Shown piece by piece: positions 15,906 through 22,848 of a DNA stretch of 34,023 bases (positions are counted from its first letter, which is position 1; each line of letters begins with the position of its first letter). Source of the stretch: CCY15215 sp039194995 (GTDB taxonomy: Bacteria; Cyanobacteriota; Cyanobacteriia; Cyanobacteriales; Spirulinaceae). A program made the position numbers and the translations under genes. The stretch spans positions 1-34,023 of the forward strand of contig JBCCVR010000060.1 in the NCBI GenBank assembly GCA_039194995.1, given 5' to 3'. Under the pieces are notes generated by a model. It was not told where the DNA came from and did no database searches. It saw only the letters and a list, made by a program, of their open reading frames with translations.

Positions 15906-16358
15906 CTAACGAATTGCCGTTCCGTAAACGATAACTTCTAACGATGCAACACCCCGACGGCTGCTATTGCCAATTGTTGCCGTTTCGTAGCGAACGTTTA
16001 ATACTTGGGTTGCCCCCCATTCGATCGCTTGCTCTTTTAAGCGTAACAAACTTTCCCGACGGGCGCGATCGAGGAGGCTTTCGTAAACGGTAATCCGTCC
16101 TCCTACTAAATTCCGCAACTTCAACACGAAGGTTTTAAAAGCATCGGGAGAAATCACGACTTCTCCCACAAATAATCTCGCTTCTCGTGCCTCGGGTAAT
16201 GGTTGTTTGCAGCCGAAGTTAACCACGGGAAGTTGTAAGGTTTGGCGTTCTCGCTTGCGAATGCTATCGTAATGCTGTTTTTCGCGATAGGTACCGATTC
16301 CAAACCCAAAACCGATAACTGCGAGTAGCGTCAAAATTGTAATAATATCTTCGTTCAT
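15906..16358 (-). CDS. YbjQ-family (heavy-metal-binding-domain fold) protein with N-terminal membrane span
   Basis: A 150-residue protein. One N-terminal hydrophobic span (about 5-22, IITILTLLAVIGFGFGIGTY) is followed by a YbjQ/UPF0145 domain: VVISPDAFKTFVLKLRNLVGG, then VYESLLDRARRESLLRLKEQA and GATQVLNVRYETATIG. The soluble paralogue encoded immediately upstream (16361-16675) has the same NIVGG, E-A-R-x-E-A and GANAIINVRF landmarks without the membrane span. YbjQ proteins form small oligomers; their role is not firmly established. The 2-nt and 4-nt gaps to its neighbours indicate a single transcript with the YbjQ gene and the M48 protease. Confidence 0.82.
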   Translation of the reverse strand: MNEDIITILTLLAVIGFGFGIGTYREKQHYDSIRKRERQTLQLPVVNFGCKQPLPEAREARLFVGEVVISPDAFKTFVLKLRNLVGGRITVYESLLDRARRESLLRLKEQAIEWGATQVLNVRYETATIGNSSRRGVASLEVIVYGTAIR

Positions 16359-16360
16359 AA

Positions 16361-16675
16361 CTACGATACCCTCACGGCAGTTCCATAAGCGAATAATTCG
16401 GCAGCCCCTTGTGCGACGGAAGAGGTGGCAAAACGCACGTTAATAATGGCATTTGCTCCTAATTGTTGCCCTTGTTGAATCATGCGATCGAGGGCTTCTT
16501 GTCTTGCTTCGTGAAGCAGTTCGGTATACCCTTTAAGCTCGCCTCCAACAATATTTTTCATGCCTGCTAAAAAATCTTTACCGATGTTTTTAGCGCGGAC
16601 GGTACTGCCTTGGACGATCCCGTAATGTTCGATAATTTCTTTTCCCGGCACGCCTTCAAGGGTGGTGAGAATCAT
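16361..16675 (-). CDS. YbjQ/UPF0145 family protein
   Basis: A 104-residue soluble protein of the YbjQ (UPF0145, heavy-metal-binding domain) family: MILTTLEGVPGKEIIEHYG, then GSTVRAKNIGKDFLAGMKNIVGG, EARQEALDRMIQQGQQLGAN and IINVRFATSS. Length matches the family, which builds compact oligomers. It is the first gene of an operon with a membrane-anchored YbjQ paralogue and an M48 protease. The upstream 145 bp separate it divergently from rimI. The role in this operon is unknown; a chaperone or adaptor relation to the protease is inference. Confidence 0.9.
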   Translation of the reverse strand: MILTTLEGVPGKEIIEHYGIVQGSTVRAKNIGKDFLAGMKNIVGGELKGYTELLHEARQEALDRMIQQGQQLGANAIINVRFATSSVAQGAAELFAYGTAVRVS

Positions 16676-16821
16676 GATTTTCCTCGTATGGTAAATAAAA
16701 AAGTCGGGTTTTCTTCCTTGAAAAAAGGGAATCGATCGCAGATTATGTCATACTTTCTTTCTCGCGGACGCATTCATAACAATTCCTTCTCAATCTCTCA
16801 ATTTAGAACCATCAATTTGCA

Positions 16822-17376
16822 ATGACCCTCTCAAAGTTACGCATCCTGCCATTGACTCCGGCAGGACTCGAGGCAGTTGTGGAACTCGATCGCCTCTGTT
16901 TGGGAGGCATATGGAGTTTAAGCGGCTATCAAAGAGAATTAGACAGTCCTAACAGCAAAATTTTAGTTTTGTCCGTGGGAGAGGATGCGATCGTGGGTCT
17001 GGGTTGTTTTTGGGCAATCCTCGAAGAAGCCCACATTACCCTCCTCGCCATTCATCCCGATTATCAAGGACAGGGCTTAGGGCGACTTTTACTCTATTCT
17101 TTGTTGGCGGAAGCGGTGGCGTGGAAGTTAGAACGGGCGACTTTGGAGGTGCGCGCCTCCAATCAAATAGCCCTCTCTCTCTATCAAACGTTTGGCTTTA
17201 AGGAAGCGGGACGGCGTAAAAACTACTACCCCGGCGACGAAGATGCTTTGATTCTGTGGCGAGGCGGACTGCATTTGCCTGAATTTGGCGAACAATTGGC
17301 GGTTTGGTTCGAACAAATTTGCGATCGCTTGGCAAAGGATGGGGTTTGGCAGGTTGAAAACGACCCTTCGCCATAA
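16822..17376 (+). CDS. rimI: RimI-like ribosomal protein alanine N-acetyltransferase (GNAT)
   Basis: A 184-residue GNAT acetyltransferase. The acetyl-CoA-binding motif is YQGQGLGRLLL (residues 81-91), preceded by ITLLAIHPD. The family ending ERATLEVRASNQIALSLYQTFGFKEAGRRKNYY (in three shorter blocks) is characteristic of RimI, which acetylates the N-terminal alanine of a ribosomal protein, though it may have other targets. About 25 extra C-terminal residues beyond the GNAT core (HLPEFGEQLAVWFEQI) are common in cyanobacterial forms. No Shine-Dalgarno sequence is visible before the ATG at 16822. It diverges from the YbjQ operon and is followed by a 393-bp intergenic region. Confidence 0.88.
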   Translation: MTLSKLRILPLTPAGLEAVVELDRLCLGGIWSLSGYQRELDSPNSKILVLSVGEDAIVGLGCFWAILEEAHITLLAIHPDYQGQGLGRLLLYSLLAEAVAWKLERATLEVRASNQIALSLYQTFGFKEAGRRKNYYPGDEDALILWRGGLHLPEFGEQLAVWFEQICDRLAKDGVWQVENDPSP

Positions 17377-17769
17377 AAACATTGGAATTCTGAGAAAAAA
17401 TCCTCATTTTTGTAAACAAATGTAACAAAGAAATTTTTCAATCGCGATCGCCTTGGATGTCTACCATGAACATTTTCCGGAAATCTTATAAGTTTTGTAA
17501 ATAAAGCCTTCTCGTCGCGATCGCTAAAATAAAGGTGAGAAAAGTCCTGTAAATCCTAAGCCTGCAAGGTTTTGAGGATTCTTCATTTTGCTCGATTTTC
17601 ACAAAGACCAAGTGCTTTATCATAAACTTTCGACAAGCAATATGAAGTTTGATTGCAAGTCTTTCATCTTCCTGAAAAATTTATCTATACTGGCTTATCA
17701 ATAAACCCACTCAGAAAAGTCAGACATTAACAAGCTCGATTTAACTAAAAACTCTGGAGGAATCAGAAC
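17377..17769. other. Long leader/intergenic region upstream of the 17770 gene
   Basis: 393 bp without an open frame of note. It contains two HIP1-type sites, AT-rich stretches and a TATACT (17686-17691) that could serve as a -10 about 80 nt before the ATG, without a good -35. A GGAGG Shine-Dalgarno precedes the ATG at 17770. No terminator for rimI stands out. Confidence 0.5.
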
Positions 17770-18141
17770 ATGGTTTTAGCACGCAGTCAAAGTTTGGAAA
17801 AGACCTATTGGGCGATCGCAAAAAGTTTCCTAACATGGATGTTCGCGCTAACGGTTTGTTTGTTAGTGGTTGGGTTTCCTTTAATGATTTTAATGGCAAC
17901 GATCGCGGCACTGGCTGCCTTGATTTTACAATCAGTGCTTCCGGCTAGTGCGGTTTTGGTGGTCGCGGCAAGCACGATTGGCATTAATGTTTTAGCGGTT
18001 GTATTCGGTGCAGCAGTATTAACGTTGAAAGGCATTCATCCGGAAGAAGTCAGTTGGTTGAATTGGCTGCATGGTGAAGCAGAGGAGTTCGTAGAACCCA
18101 AATTTGCTTCTTGTCCGTTAACCTGTGAAATTGAAAATTAA
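17770..18141 (+). CDS. Hypothetical small membrane protein
   Basis: A 123-residue protein with two strongly hydrophobic regions: about 22-58 (LTWMFALTVCLLVVGFPLMI onward) and 60-88 (VLVVAASTIGINVLAVVFGA), likely two to three membrane spans. A conserved-looking acidic C-terminal tail (HPEEVSWLNWLHGEAEEF) ends in a Cys pair (SCPLTC). A strong GGAGG Shine-Dalgarno lies 8 nt before the ATG and a strong terminator follows at 18225-18258, so this is a well-delimited single-gene unit. I do not recognise the family. Confidence 0.75.
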   Translation: MVLARSQSLEKTYWAIAKSFLTWMFALTVCLLVVGFPLMILMATIAALAALILQSVLPASAVLVVAASTIGINVLAVVFGAAVLTLKGIHPEEVSWLNWLHGEAEEFVEPKFASCPLTCEIEN

Positions 18142-18224
18142 ACAATCGAGATTTCAGCCTGAAATCTACTCATCACGGATTTTCAGTGTTGAACCGATTC
18201 AGATTTGCAGTGCAAAGTGAAGTC

Positions 18225-18258
18225 ATCGGGATAAGTGTTTGCTTATCCCGATTTTTTT
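18225..18258 (+). terminator. Rho-independent terminator
   Basis: A perfect 11-bp stem (ATCGGGATAAG, 18225-18235, with CTTATCCCGAT, 18242-18252) and 6-nt loop is followed by seven T (18252-18258). It ends the rightward gene at 17770-18141. The T run overlaps the stop codon of the convergent SRPBCC gene. Confidence 0.92.
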
Positions 18259-18706
18259 AGGAGGAAGGATGTTGCGCGAGTCCTTCTGCCAAAAGTTGCA
18301 AGCGTCGCAGTTGTGCTTTCATATCTGCTTGCGTCCAAGATGAGGCAAACAGTTGAAAGCCCCAACGCATGAAGGAATTGGGAATCTCAAATTCAAAGCA
18401 ATTCAATAATATTGTTCTCCCTTCAGTGGCTTGACATTCCCAGCGATCGCGCCCTTGAAAAAAACCTTGAAATTTCCATACCACCAATCCAAATTCCCGT
18501 TCGATCACCGTATTTTCCAAGACGAGGGGCAGCGGGGAAAGTTTAACAATAAACCGACTGCGAGCACCTAATTCCGTACTCCATTCTCCCACGGGTTCGC
18601 AGCGCAAAGCCGGATTGAGCCAACAGTGCATTAAATTGCGATCGGTAATGCACTTTTCCACCACAGCAATGCTGGCATTGATTTGAATAGATTGCTCAAA
18701 CTTCAT
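18257..18706 (-). CDS. SRPBCC (START/polyketide cyclase-like) protein
   Basis: A 149-residue soluble protein with the SRPBCC layout: MKFEQSIQINASIAVVEKCI, then LMHCWLNPALRCEP, LENTVIEREFGLVVWKFQGF and a long C-terminal helix. Members bind hydrophobic ligands; no specific ligand can be inferred. It follows the FAD oxidoreductase gene on the minus strand with a 15-nt gap that overlaps a four-copy TCAGTTA repeat. The reverse complement of that array ends 1 nt before this ATG in place of a normal ribosome binding site. Probably the third gene of the psbQ transcript. Confidence 0.8.
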   Translation of the reverse strand: MKFEQSIQINASIAVVEKCITDRNLMHCWLNPALRCEPVGEWSTELGARSRFIVKLSPLPLVLENTVIEREFGLVVWKFQGFFQGRDRWECQATEGRTILLNCFEFEIPNSFMRWGFQLFASSWTQADMKAQLRRLQLLAEGLAQHPSS

Positions 18707-18707
18707 T

Positions 18708-18735
18708 TCAGTTATCAGTTATCAGTTATCAGTTA
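18708..18735. repeat. Heptanucleotide tandem repeat (TCAGTTA)x4
   Basis: Four perfect TCAGTTA units begin 1 nt from the SRPBCC start codon (18704-18706). They also encode the last residues and stop of the FAD oxidoreductase (TDN-stop). The same unit, three copies with the same 1-nt spacing to a start codon, occurs at 24185-24205. Confidence 0.95.
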
Positions 18736-19858
18736 ATCTTTCCATCTCTTGGGAGAAGTTTGGGGAGGTTGTTATTAGTTTTCGAATTGCTAGGGCTGTG
18801 GCAGGGGCGAGCAATACGCCATTGCGATAGTGTCCTGTGGCTAGGAAAACATTGCTGTAACTGGGTAGGCGGGTAATGATGGGGGCGGGCTGGCCTTCGG
18901 GACGGGGGCGCTTGCCCGACCACGATCGCAGGATTTCCCCTCGGGCGAGATCGGGACAAAAGGCGATCGCTTCTGCTCGCATTTGGTCGAACAATGCCGG
19001 ATCTGCTGTCACTTCTCCGGCTGCGTCGGCAAACTCCACTGTTGCTCCCAGCCAATATTCTCCACCTCCCAAAGGCACGATGTGAACATCATTACCAGTA
19101 ATGACGGGCTGAAAATCCGAGTTACCAAGGGTGTGAGGCAATTTGAGGCGTAATGCTTGTCCCAAAACCGGACGCATTTCGACGGGTTGTTTGAGGCGAT
19201 CGCTCAGGGGAGTCGATCCCAAGCCCGCCGCAACGATCAGATCGTCGAGTTCAAGGGTGCCTGCCGTTGTCTCAATGTGCGTGCAAAGACTGTTTTCCGT
19301 TTCTTCTAGGGGCGTTGAAAGGCAATCGCGAATTGTTACCTCAAACTGGCATTCAACCCCCCGTATTTGGGCGGCTTTAACGAGAGTGCGGGTCAGGGCT
19401 GCGGGATCGATTTGCCAGTCTCGGGGGGAATAAATAGCACCGATCGCCCGATCAATTTGCGGACAGTATTTTTGCAAAGTTGGCAAATCCCAAAGTTGCA
19501 GTTCCCAACCCAGATCGCGGCGAATGGCTGCTAATTTCTCCCATTTTTGCCAATTGTCCCCGGCAAAGAGGAGTTTAACCAGTCCGCGACGATTGCAGGG
19601 AATGGACTCTCCGGTGAGAGATTCCAATTCGGGAAGTAAGGTCTCGTAGCGCTCCAAACTCTGACAGCGCAAGCGCCAGCCGCGGCCCTTCGTTTTCTGA
19701 CTGACGACTCCCATTAAAAGACCGAGAGCGGCACCGGTAGAGCCGGACGCGGGAACTTGTCGATCGACCAAAGTAACTTGACAATAGGGGATCGAACTGA
19801 GTTCGTAGGCGATCGCGGCTCCAACAATTCCGCTTCCGATAATGACAATTCGCCTCAT
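18722..19858 (-). CDS. FAD-dependent amino-acid oxidase-like oxidoreductase (DAO family)
   Basis: A 378-residue flavoprotein of the DAO (glycine/D-amino-acid oxidase) superfamily. The N-terminal dinucleotide-binding motif is VIIGSGIVGAAIAYEL (residues 5-20), followed by the FAD-contact segment LVDRQVPASGSTGAALGLLMG. A late GG-x-YWLGATVE and the C-terminal NVFLATGHYRNGVLLAPATA fit the glycine oxidase/ThiO-like branch. The substrate is not determined. Its ATG (19856-19858) overlaps the psbQ stop (19855-19857) as ATGA, so it is translationally coupled to psbQ. Its own stop lies inside a heptamer repeat. An SRPBCC gene follows. Coupling to a photosystem II subunit is unusual, and its meaning is open. 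Confidence 0.88.
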   Translation of the reverse strand: MRRIVIIGSGIVGAAIAYELSSIPYCQVTLVDRQVPASGSTGAALGLLMGVVSQKTKGRGWRLRCQSLERYETLLPELESLTGESIPCNRRGLVKLLFAGDNWQKWEKLAAIRRDLGWELQLWDLPTLQKYCPQIDRAIGAIYSPRDWQIDPAALTRTLVKAAQIRGVECQFEVTIRDCLSTPLEETENSLCTHIETTAGTLELDDLIVAAGLGSTPLSDRLKQPVEMRPVLGQALRLKLPHTLGNSDFQPVITGNDVHIVPLGGGEYWLGATVEFADAAGEVTADPALFDQMRAEAIAFCPDLARGEILRSWSGKRPRPEGQPAPIITRLPSYSNVFLATGHYRNGVLLAPATALAIRKLITTSPNFSQEMERLTDN

Positions 19859-20328
19859 GAAGCCATATCGCTTTCTATATCGCTTTCGGTGGGAATTAAA
19901 TCGATATAAGCATCAAAGTCTTTTAACGTACTTGTGTATCCGGCGATCGCAAAGCTGTAGGTATTGTCTTGTACTGCCGCATCCAAGCGTTCGATATCTT
20001 TATAAAAAGATTCGTATGCCTCTTCTAAAGCGGGTCGATCTTTCGGCAAGACGACAGAACGATTAATGTAACCCATAGAACTGCTCAAGCCGCCCAAGGG
20101 TCCGTGAATAAAGGAACTAACATTGCGCCAATCTTCGGCCTCGATATATTCGGCGAGTTCGGGCATTCTTTCCCGTGCGGCGTATACGGGAGTCATATAC
20201 CGTTGGATTTCGGCGATTTTTTCGGGGGTGTAGACGGGAGGGGCTTTGGCAACAGATCCCCCGCAACTGACCAAGAGGATAGCGAAGGCTGCTAAAAAGA
20301 TGGGTAATAGTGACCGCAAGCGTTTCAT
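19855..20328 (-). CDS. psbQ: Photosystem II lipoprotein CyanoQ (PsbQ)
   Basis: A 157-residue lumenal lipoprotein of photosystem II that stabilises the oxygen-evolving complex. The signal peptide ends in the lipobox LLVSC with C22 as the lipidated residue. The mature part is the four-helix PsbQ domain: YTPEKIAEIQRYMTPVYAAR, then WRNVSSFIHGPLGGLSSSMG, LLPKD-like VVLPKDRPALEEAY and IERLDAAVQDN, ending with LKDFDAYIDLIP. Length is normal for CyanoQ. No strong ribosome binding site is seen before the ATG. It is the first gene of a minus-strand unit with an FAD oxidoreductase (ATGA overlap) and an SRPBCC protein. Confidence 0.93.
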   Translation of the reverse strand: MKRLRSLLPIFLAAFAILLVSCGGSVAKAPPVYTPEKIAEIQRYMTPVYAARERMPELAEYIEAEDWRNVSSFIHGPLGGLSSSMGYINRSVVLPKDRPALEEAYESFYKDIERLDAAVQDNTYSFAIAGYTSTLKDFDAYIDLIPTESDIESDMAS

Positions 20329-20518
20329 AAGTCGATGTTTGCAACAAAATAACTCAACTTAATAGGATAGAACGTTCTGGCCTTCAATCCTCATTCAGTA
20401 CAGAAAATGTATTGAGGGGGTGTGGTTATCTCTACTGCTTGTTGTGGGAAACGATCGCCGGCGATCGCGTAGCTACATCTAACGAAACAATACACAGAGT
20501 TTTCTGGAGGAAATGATA

Positions 20519-20683
20519 ATGGATGATGCTCTTCGCGTGGTTGTCGCAATTCTTCTCCCCCCGTTGGGCGTGTTTCTACAAGTCGGTTTGGGTTGGGATT
20601 TTTGGATCAACCTGCTGCTGACGATTTTTGGCTTTTATGTTCTCGGGTTGGTTCATGCTGTTTGGGTGATTGCTCGCAAATAG
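20519..20683 (+). CDS. Pmp3/YqaE family small membrane protein
   Basis: A 54-residue hydrophobic protein, MDDALRVVVAILLPPLGVFL followed by QVGLGWDFWINLLLTIFG and YVLGLVHAVWVIARK. This is a textbook Pmp3/YqaE (UPF0057) sequence with two membrane spans and the PPLGVF motif. Members help keep membrane potential under salt and cold stress in plants and yeast; the bacterial role is poorly defined. The start at 20519 has GGAGG 8 nt upstream; an in-frame ATG at 20513 is too close. An inverted repeat follows the stop, and the ClpN-like gene comes 106 nt later. Confidence 0.95.
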   Translation: MDDALRVVVAILLPPLGVFLQVGLGWDFWINLLLTIFGFYVLGLVHAVWVIARK

Positions 20684-20690
20684 TCGAGAG

Positions 20691-20724
20691 GGGGTAAAAG
20701 AGTAACAGTTTTCTCTTTTACCCC
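20691..20724 (+). terminator. Hairpin, probable terminator/attenuator
   Basis: A 12-bp perfect stem (GGGGTAAAAGAG, 20691-20702, with CTCTTTTACCCC, 20713-20724) and a 10-nt loop starts 8 nt after the Pmp3 stop. It is followed by only TTAGATTT, so termination may be incomplete. Confidence 0.7.
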
Positions 20725-20789
20725 TTAGATTTGGAATTGAATGAATGCAAATATTTTTAGCTGAAGATTCGCGATCGCGGAGTTTTTTT

Positions 20790-21320
20790 ATGTTTGAACG
20801 TTTTACAGAAAGAGCCATTAAAATCATAATGCTGGCACAGGATGAGTCGCTTCGCACTAGACGCAACATTGTGGGCAGCGAACAAATTCTTCTAGGTTTA
20901 ATCGCCGAGAAAACCAATATTGCCGCAAAACTGCTCAAAGTGATGGGATTGGATCTCGAAAATACTCGAATTACAGTCGAACGGGATTTCAATTACAGTT
21001 CGGGTTATACTACTGTGGAAATCCCTTTTACGCCTTGTGCAAAACGTATTTTAAAAGGTGCTTGTCAAGAAGCCGATCGCCGAAACAGCGATGAAGTCGA
21101 TGCGGAACATCTCTGCTTGGGTTTGCTTTTAGAAGAGGAAGGCGGGGCGATCGCCATTCTCGAAAACTTCGGGGTTGATATCTCAGAACTCGGAACGTTG
21201 GTCAGTCGCAGTTTATCAAGAGAAAGAAAAAGCGTTCTAGAGTGGATCGAGTCCCGCAAGCAGGCAAAAATGTCCGGACTGGAAAAACTGTTGCAGCGAA
21301 TTTGGATTTTTACAAACTAG
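20790..21320 (+). CDS. Stand-alone Clp N-terminal domain protein (ClpC-N-like)
   Basis: A 176-residue protein that is essentially the ClpC N-domain without any AAA+ module. It has MFERFTERAIKIIMLAQDES (ClpC itself starts MFERFTEKAIK), GSEQILLGLIAEKTNIAAKL, then the second repeat VEIPFTPCAKRILKGACQEA and EHLCLGLLLEEEGGAIAILE, followed by a short basic tail. The N-domain recognises substrates and adaptors in the ClpCP protease. A free copy could act as an adaptor, decoy or anti-adaptor. The start at 20790 matches ClpC; an in-frame ATG at 20745 adds 15 residues unlike ClpC. A strong terminator follows at 21381-21421. Confidence 0.88.
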   Translation: MFERFTERAIKIIMLAQDESLRTRRNIVGSEQILLGLIAEKTNIAAKLLKVMGLDLENTRITVERDFNYSSGYTTVEIPFTPCAKRILKGACQEADRRNSDEVDAEHLCLGLLLEEEGGAIAILENFGVDISELGTLVSRSLSRERKSVLEWIESRKQAKMSGLEKLLQRIWIFTN

Positions 21321-21380
21321 AGATTTCATAGCAATCGCATCGATATCAATTCAACGGGTATTTAATCCATCCTAAAAATT

Positions 21381-21421
21381 ATTCCCCGATCGAACTTCAA
21401 GAACTCGATCGGGGAATTTTT
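21381..21421 (+). terminator. Rho-independent terminator
   Basis: A 13-bp perfect stem (21381-21393 with 21405-21417; core CCCCGATCGA/TCGATCGGGG) and an 11-nt loop is followed by a T run. It lies 60 nt after the ClpN-like stop and also 57 nt beyond the stop of the convergent vipp1, so it may serve both. Confidence 0.88.
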
Positions 21422-21477
21422 AATTGATTTTGCTAAAGGTTGTTTTTAGCGAAGGATGCGATCGCAATTTAGCTGAT

Positions 21478-22230
21478 TTAAGACTTATCTAATTGTCTTC
21501 TGAGATCTTCCAATTCTGCATCTACCGGGGGCGCAGTACTGGCTCCGGGTAGAGCGCCTTGAGTGGGAGAAGAACCGCCCAATTGTGCTTTCATTGCTGC
21601 TAGTTCGTCATCGACATCGCTACCGCTTTCTAGTGCCGCAAATTGGCTCTCGAGATCGACACCGCCTAATTCTCCAGCCGCCTGAGAGCGAGCTTCCATT
21701 TCCAGAACCTTTTCTTCCATGCGCTCGAAAGCCGCCATCGAACCGCCCGTATTGAGAGAACCGATGGTACTTTGCAATTGCTCGTTCGCTTTGGCAGCTT
21801 GTACCCGCGCTTTGAGCATATCTTTTTTGGTTTTCGCTTCCGAAATCTTGCTTTCAAGGGCGATTAAATTCTTTTTCAGGGTTTGCACTTGACCGGTTTG
21901 GATGTCTAGTTGCCCTTTTAGTTGAGCGGAAGTATCTGCACTGGTCTTTTTGCGTTGCAATGCCTCGCGAGCCAGATTTTCATCGCCTTTGGAGAGGGCG
22001 AGTTGAGCGCGTTGGTGCCACTGGTTGGCATCAGCCTGATTTTTGTTGTACTGCTGTTCCGTGCGTTTTTGCGTGGCAATGGCGCGGGCGACGGCTTGGC
22101 GCAATTGTACCAAGTCCTCTTGCATATCGATAATCGACTGCTCCAGAATTTTCTCTGGATCTTCTGCTTTGCTTACCATATCGTTGAGGTTGGCTCTGAC
22201 GACACGGCTCAGGCGATCGAATAATCCCAT
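21478..22230 (-). CDS. vipp1: VIPP1/IM30, PspA-family membrane-remodelling protein
   Basis: A 250-residue ESCRT-III-like coiled-coil protein. MGLFDRLSRVVRANLNDMVS is the amphipathic N-terminal helix of the family, and AEDPEKILEQSIIDMQEDL follows. Long coiled coils run to about residue 160. A Gly/Ser/Pro-rich linker (about 212-235) and a final short helix (DAELEDLRRQLDK) distinguish VIPP1 from PspA. VIPP1 assembles into rings and rods and is needed for thylakoid biogenesis and membrane repair in cyanobacteria. It is a single gene on the minus strand, convergent with the ClpN-like gene and divergent from the zinc-ribbon gene. Confidence 0.93.
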   Translation of the reverse strand: MGLFDRLSRVVRANLNDMVSKAEDPEKILEQSIIDMQEDLVQLRQAVARAIATQKRTEQQYNKNQADANQWHQRAQLALSKGDENLAREALQRKKTSADTSAQLKGQLDIQTGQVQTLKKNLIALESKISEAKTKKDMLKARVQAAKANEQLQSTIGSLNTGGSMAAFERMEEKVLEMEARSQAAGELGGVDLESQFAALESGSDVDDELAAMKAQLGGSSPTQGALPGASTAPPVDAELEDLRRQLDKS

Positions 22231-22500
22231 GACGTTGTTTATCCTATTGAAAACGAACAGAACTGATTGATAAGAATGCAGCCAAAAGCATTTTGGCGTG
22301 CGCTTAAGATTTATTTACGTTTTTAGCTATTCTCTAGTCTAGCTTTTCACGAGGTTTGCTCGCCATTATTGCGATCTTAGCGCTTTGGATCGGCAATTAT
22401 GAAATATTTGTTACATTCATTTTCATATTCTCTACATACACTAAAAGAGAGGAGTGTTCCCGATAAAAGCGATCGATTTTTAACAAAACGGATATTTACT

Positions 22501-22707
22501 ATGATTTCTTGTCCTTGCTGCTCCGGAACCATGCTCATGTATGCCCGAAAGGGTCGCACTTACTGGTTTTGTCCCAATTGTCATCAAGAGATGCCCGATT
22601 TGTTGAACGTGATGATGACTGCCAACCAAGAACGGAATAAGATGCAATCCCACTCATCTCCATTACTCAGTAGTCAACCTTTGCCGGAACCTGCTGAAGT
22701 GGGTTGA
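22501..22707 (+). CDS. Small zinc-ribbon protein
   Basis: A 68-residue protein. Two CxxC knuckles, C4-x2-C7 (MISCPCC) and C24-x2-C27 (FCPNC), form a zinc ribbon around MYARKGRTYW. The rest is polar and probably flexible (SSPLLSSQPLPEPAEVG). The start at ATG 22501 is chosen because the frame upstream to 22399 encodes no sensible continuation of the ribbon. It resembles short cyanobacterial zinc-ribbon proteins of unknown function, possibly nucleic-acid binding. A 41-bp G/C palindromic repeat follows its stop. Confidence 0.7.
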   Translation: MISCPCCSGTMLMYARKGRTYWFCPNCHQEMPDLLNVMMTANQERNKMQSHSSPLLSSQPLPEPAEVG

Positions 22708-22735
22708 GCGATCGACCCGACCCCTTTCCCAAGAA

Positions 22736-22776
22736 GGGGAGATCCCCCCTAACCCCCCTTAGTAAGGGGGGGAAAG
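22736..22776. repeat. 41-bp G/C palindromic repeat, copy 1
   Basis: Starts GGGGAGATCCCCCC and contains the hairpin CCCCCCTTAGTAAGGGGGG. The whole 41-bp segment is the exact reverse complement of 28411-28451. It lies between the zinc-ribbon gene and the 3' end of trmFO. Confidence 0.93.
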
Positions 22777-22802
22777 AAAATCCCCAATAACAAACAACTA
22801 AC

Positions 22803-22848
22803 TACACTTCGGCTACGCGGTTGCTGAGCTTGTCGAAGTACAGTGCAA
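22803..22848. repeat. Repeat-like segment at the trmFO 3' end
   Basis: Holds ACACTTCGGCTACGCGG and TTGCTGAGCTTGTCGAAGTA, with ACTTCG/CGAAGT arms. It resembles dispersed ACTTCGAC/GCTCAG repeats common in cyanobacterial genomes. It supplies the last 11 residues and stop codon of trmFO. Confidence 0.5.

Noticed and set aside
20330..20518. Region upstream of the Pmp3 gene searched by eye for a tRNA or riboswitch
   Set aside because: No cloverleaf or recognisable aptamer pattern was found; only a HIP1-rich palindrome near 20455-20468.
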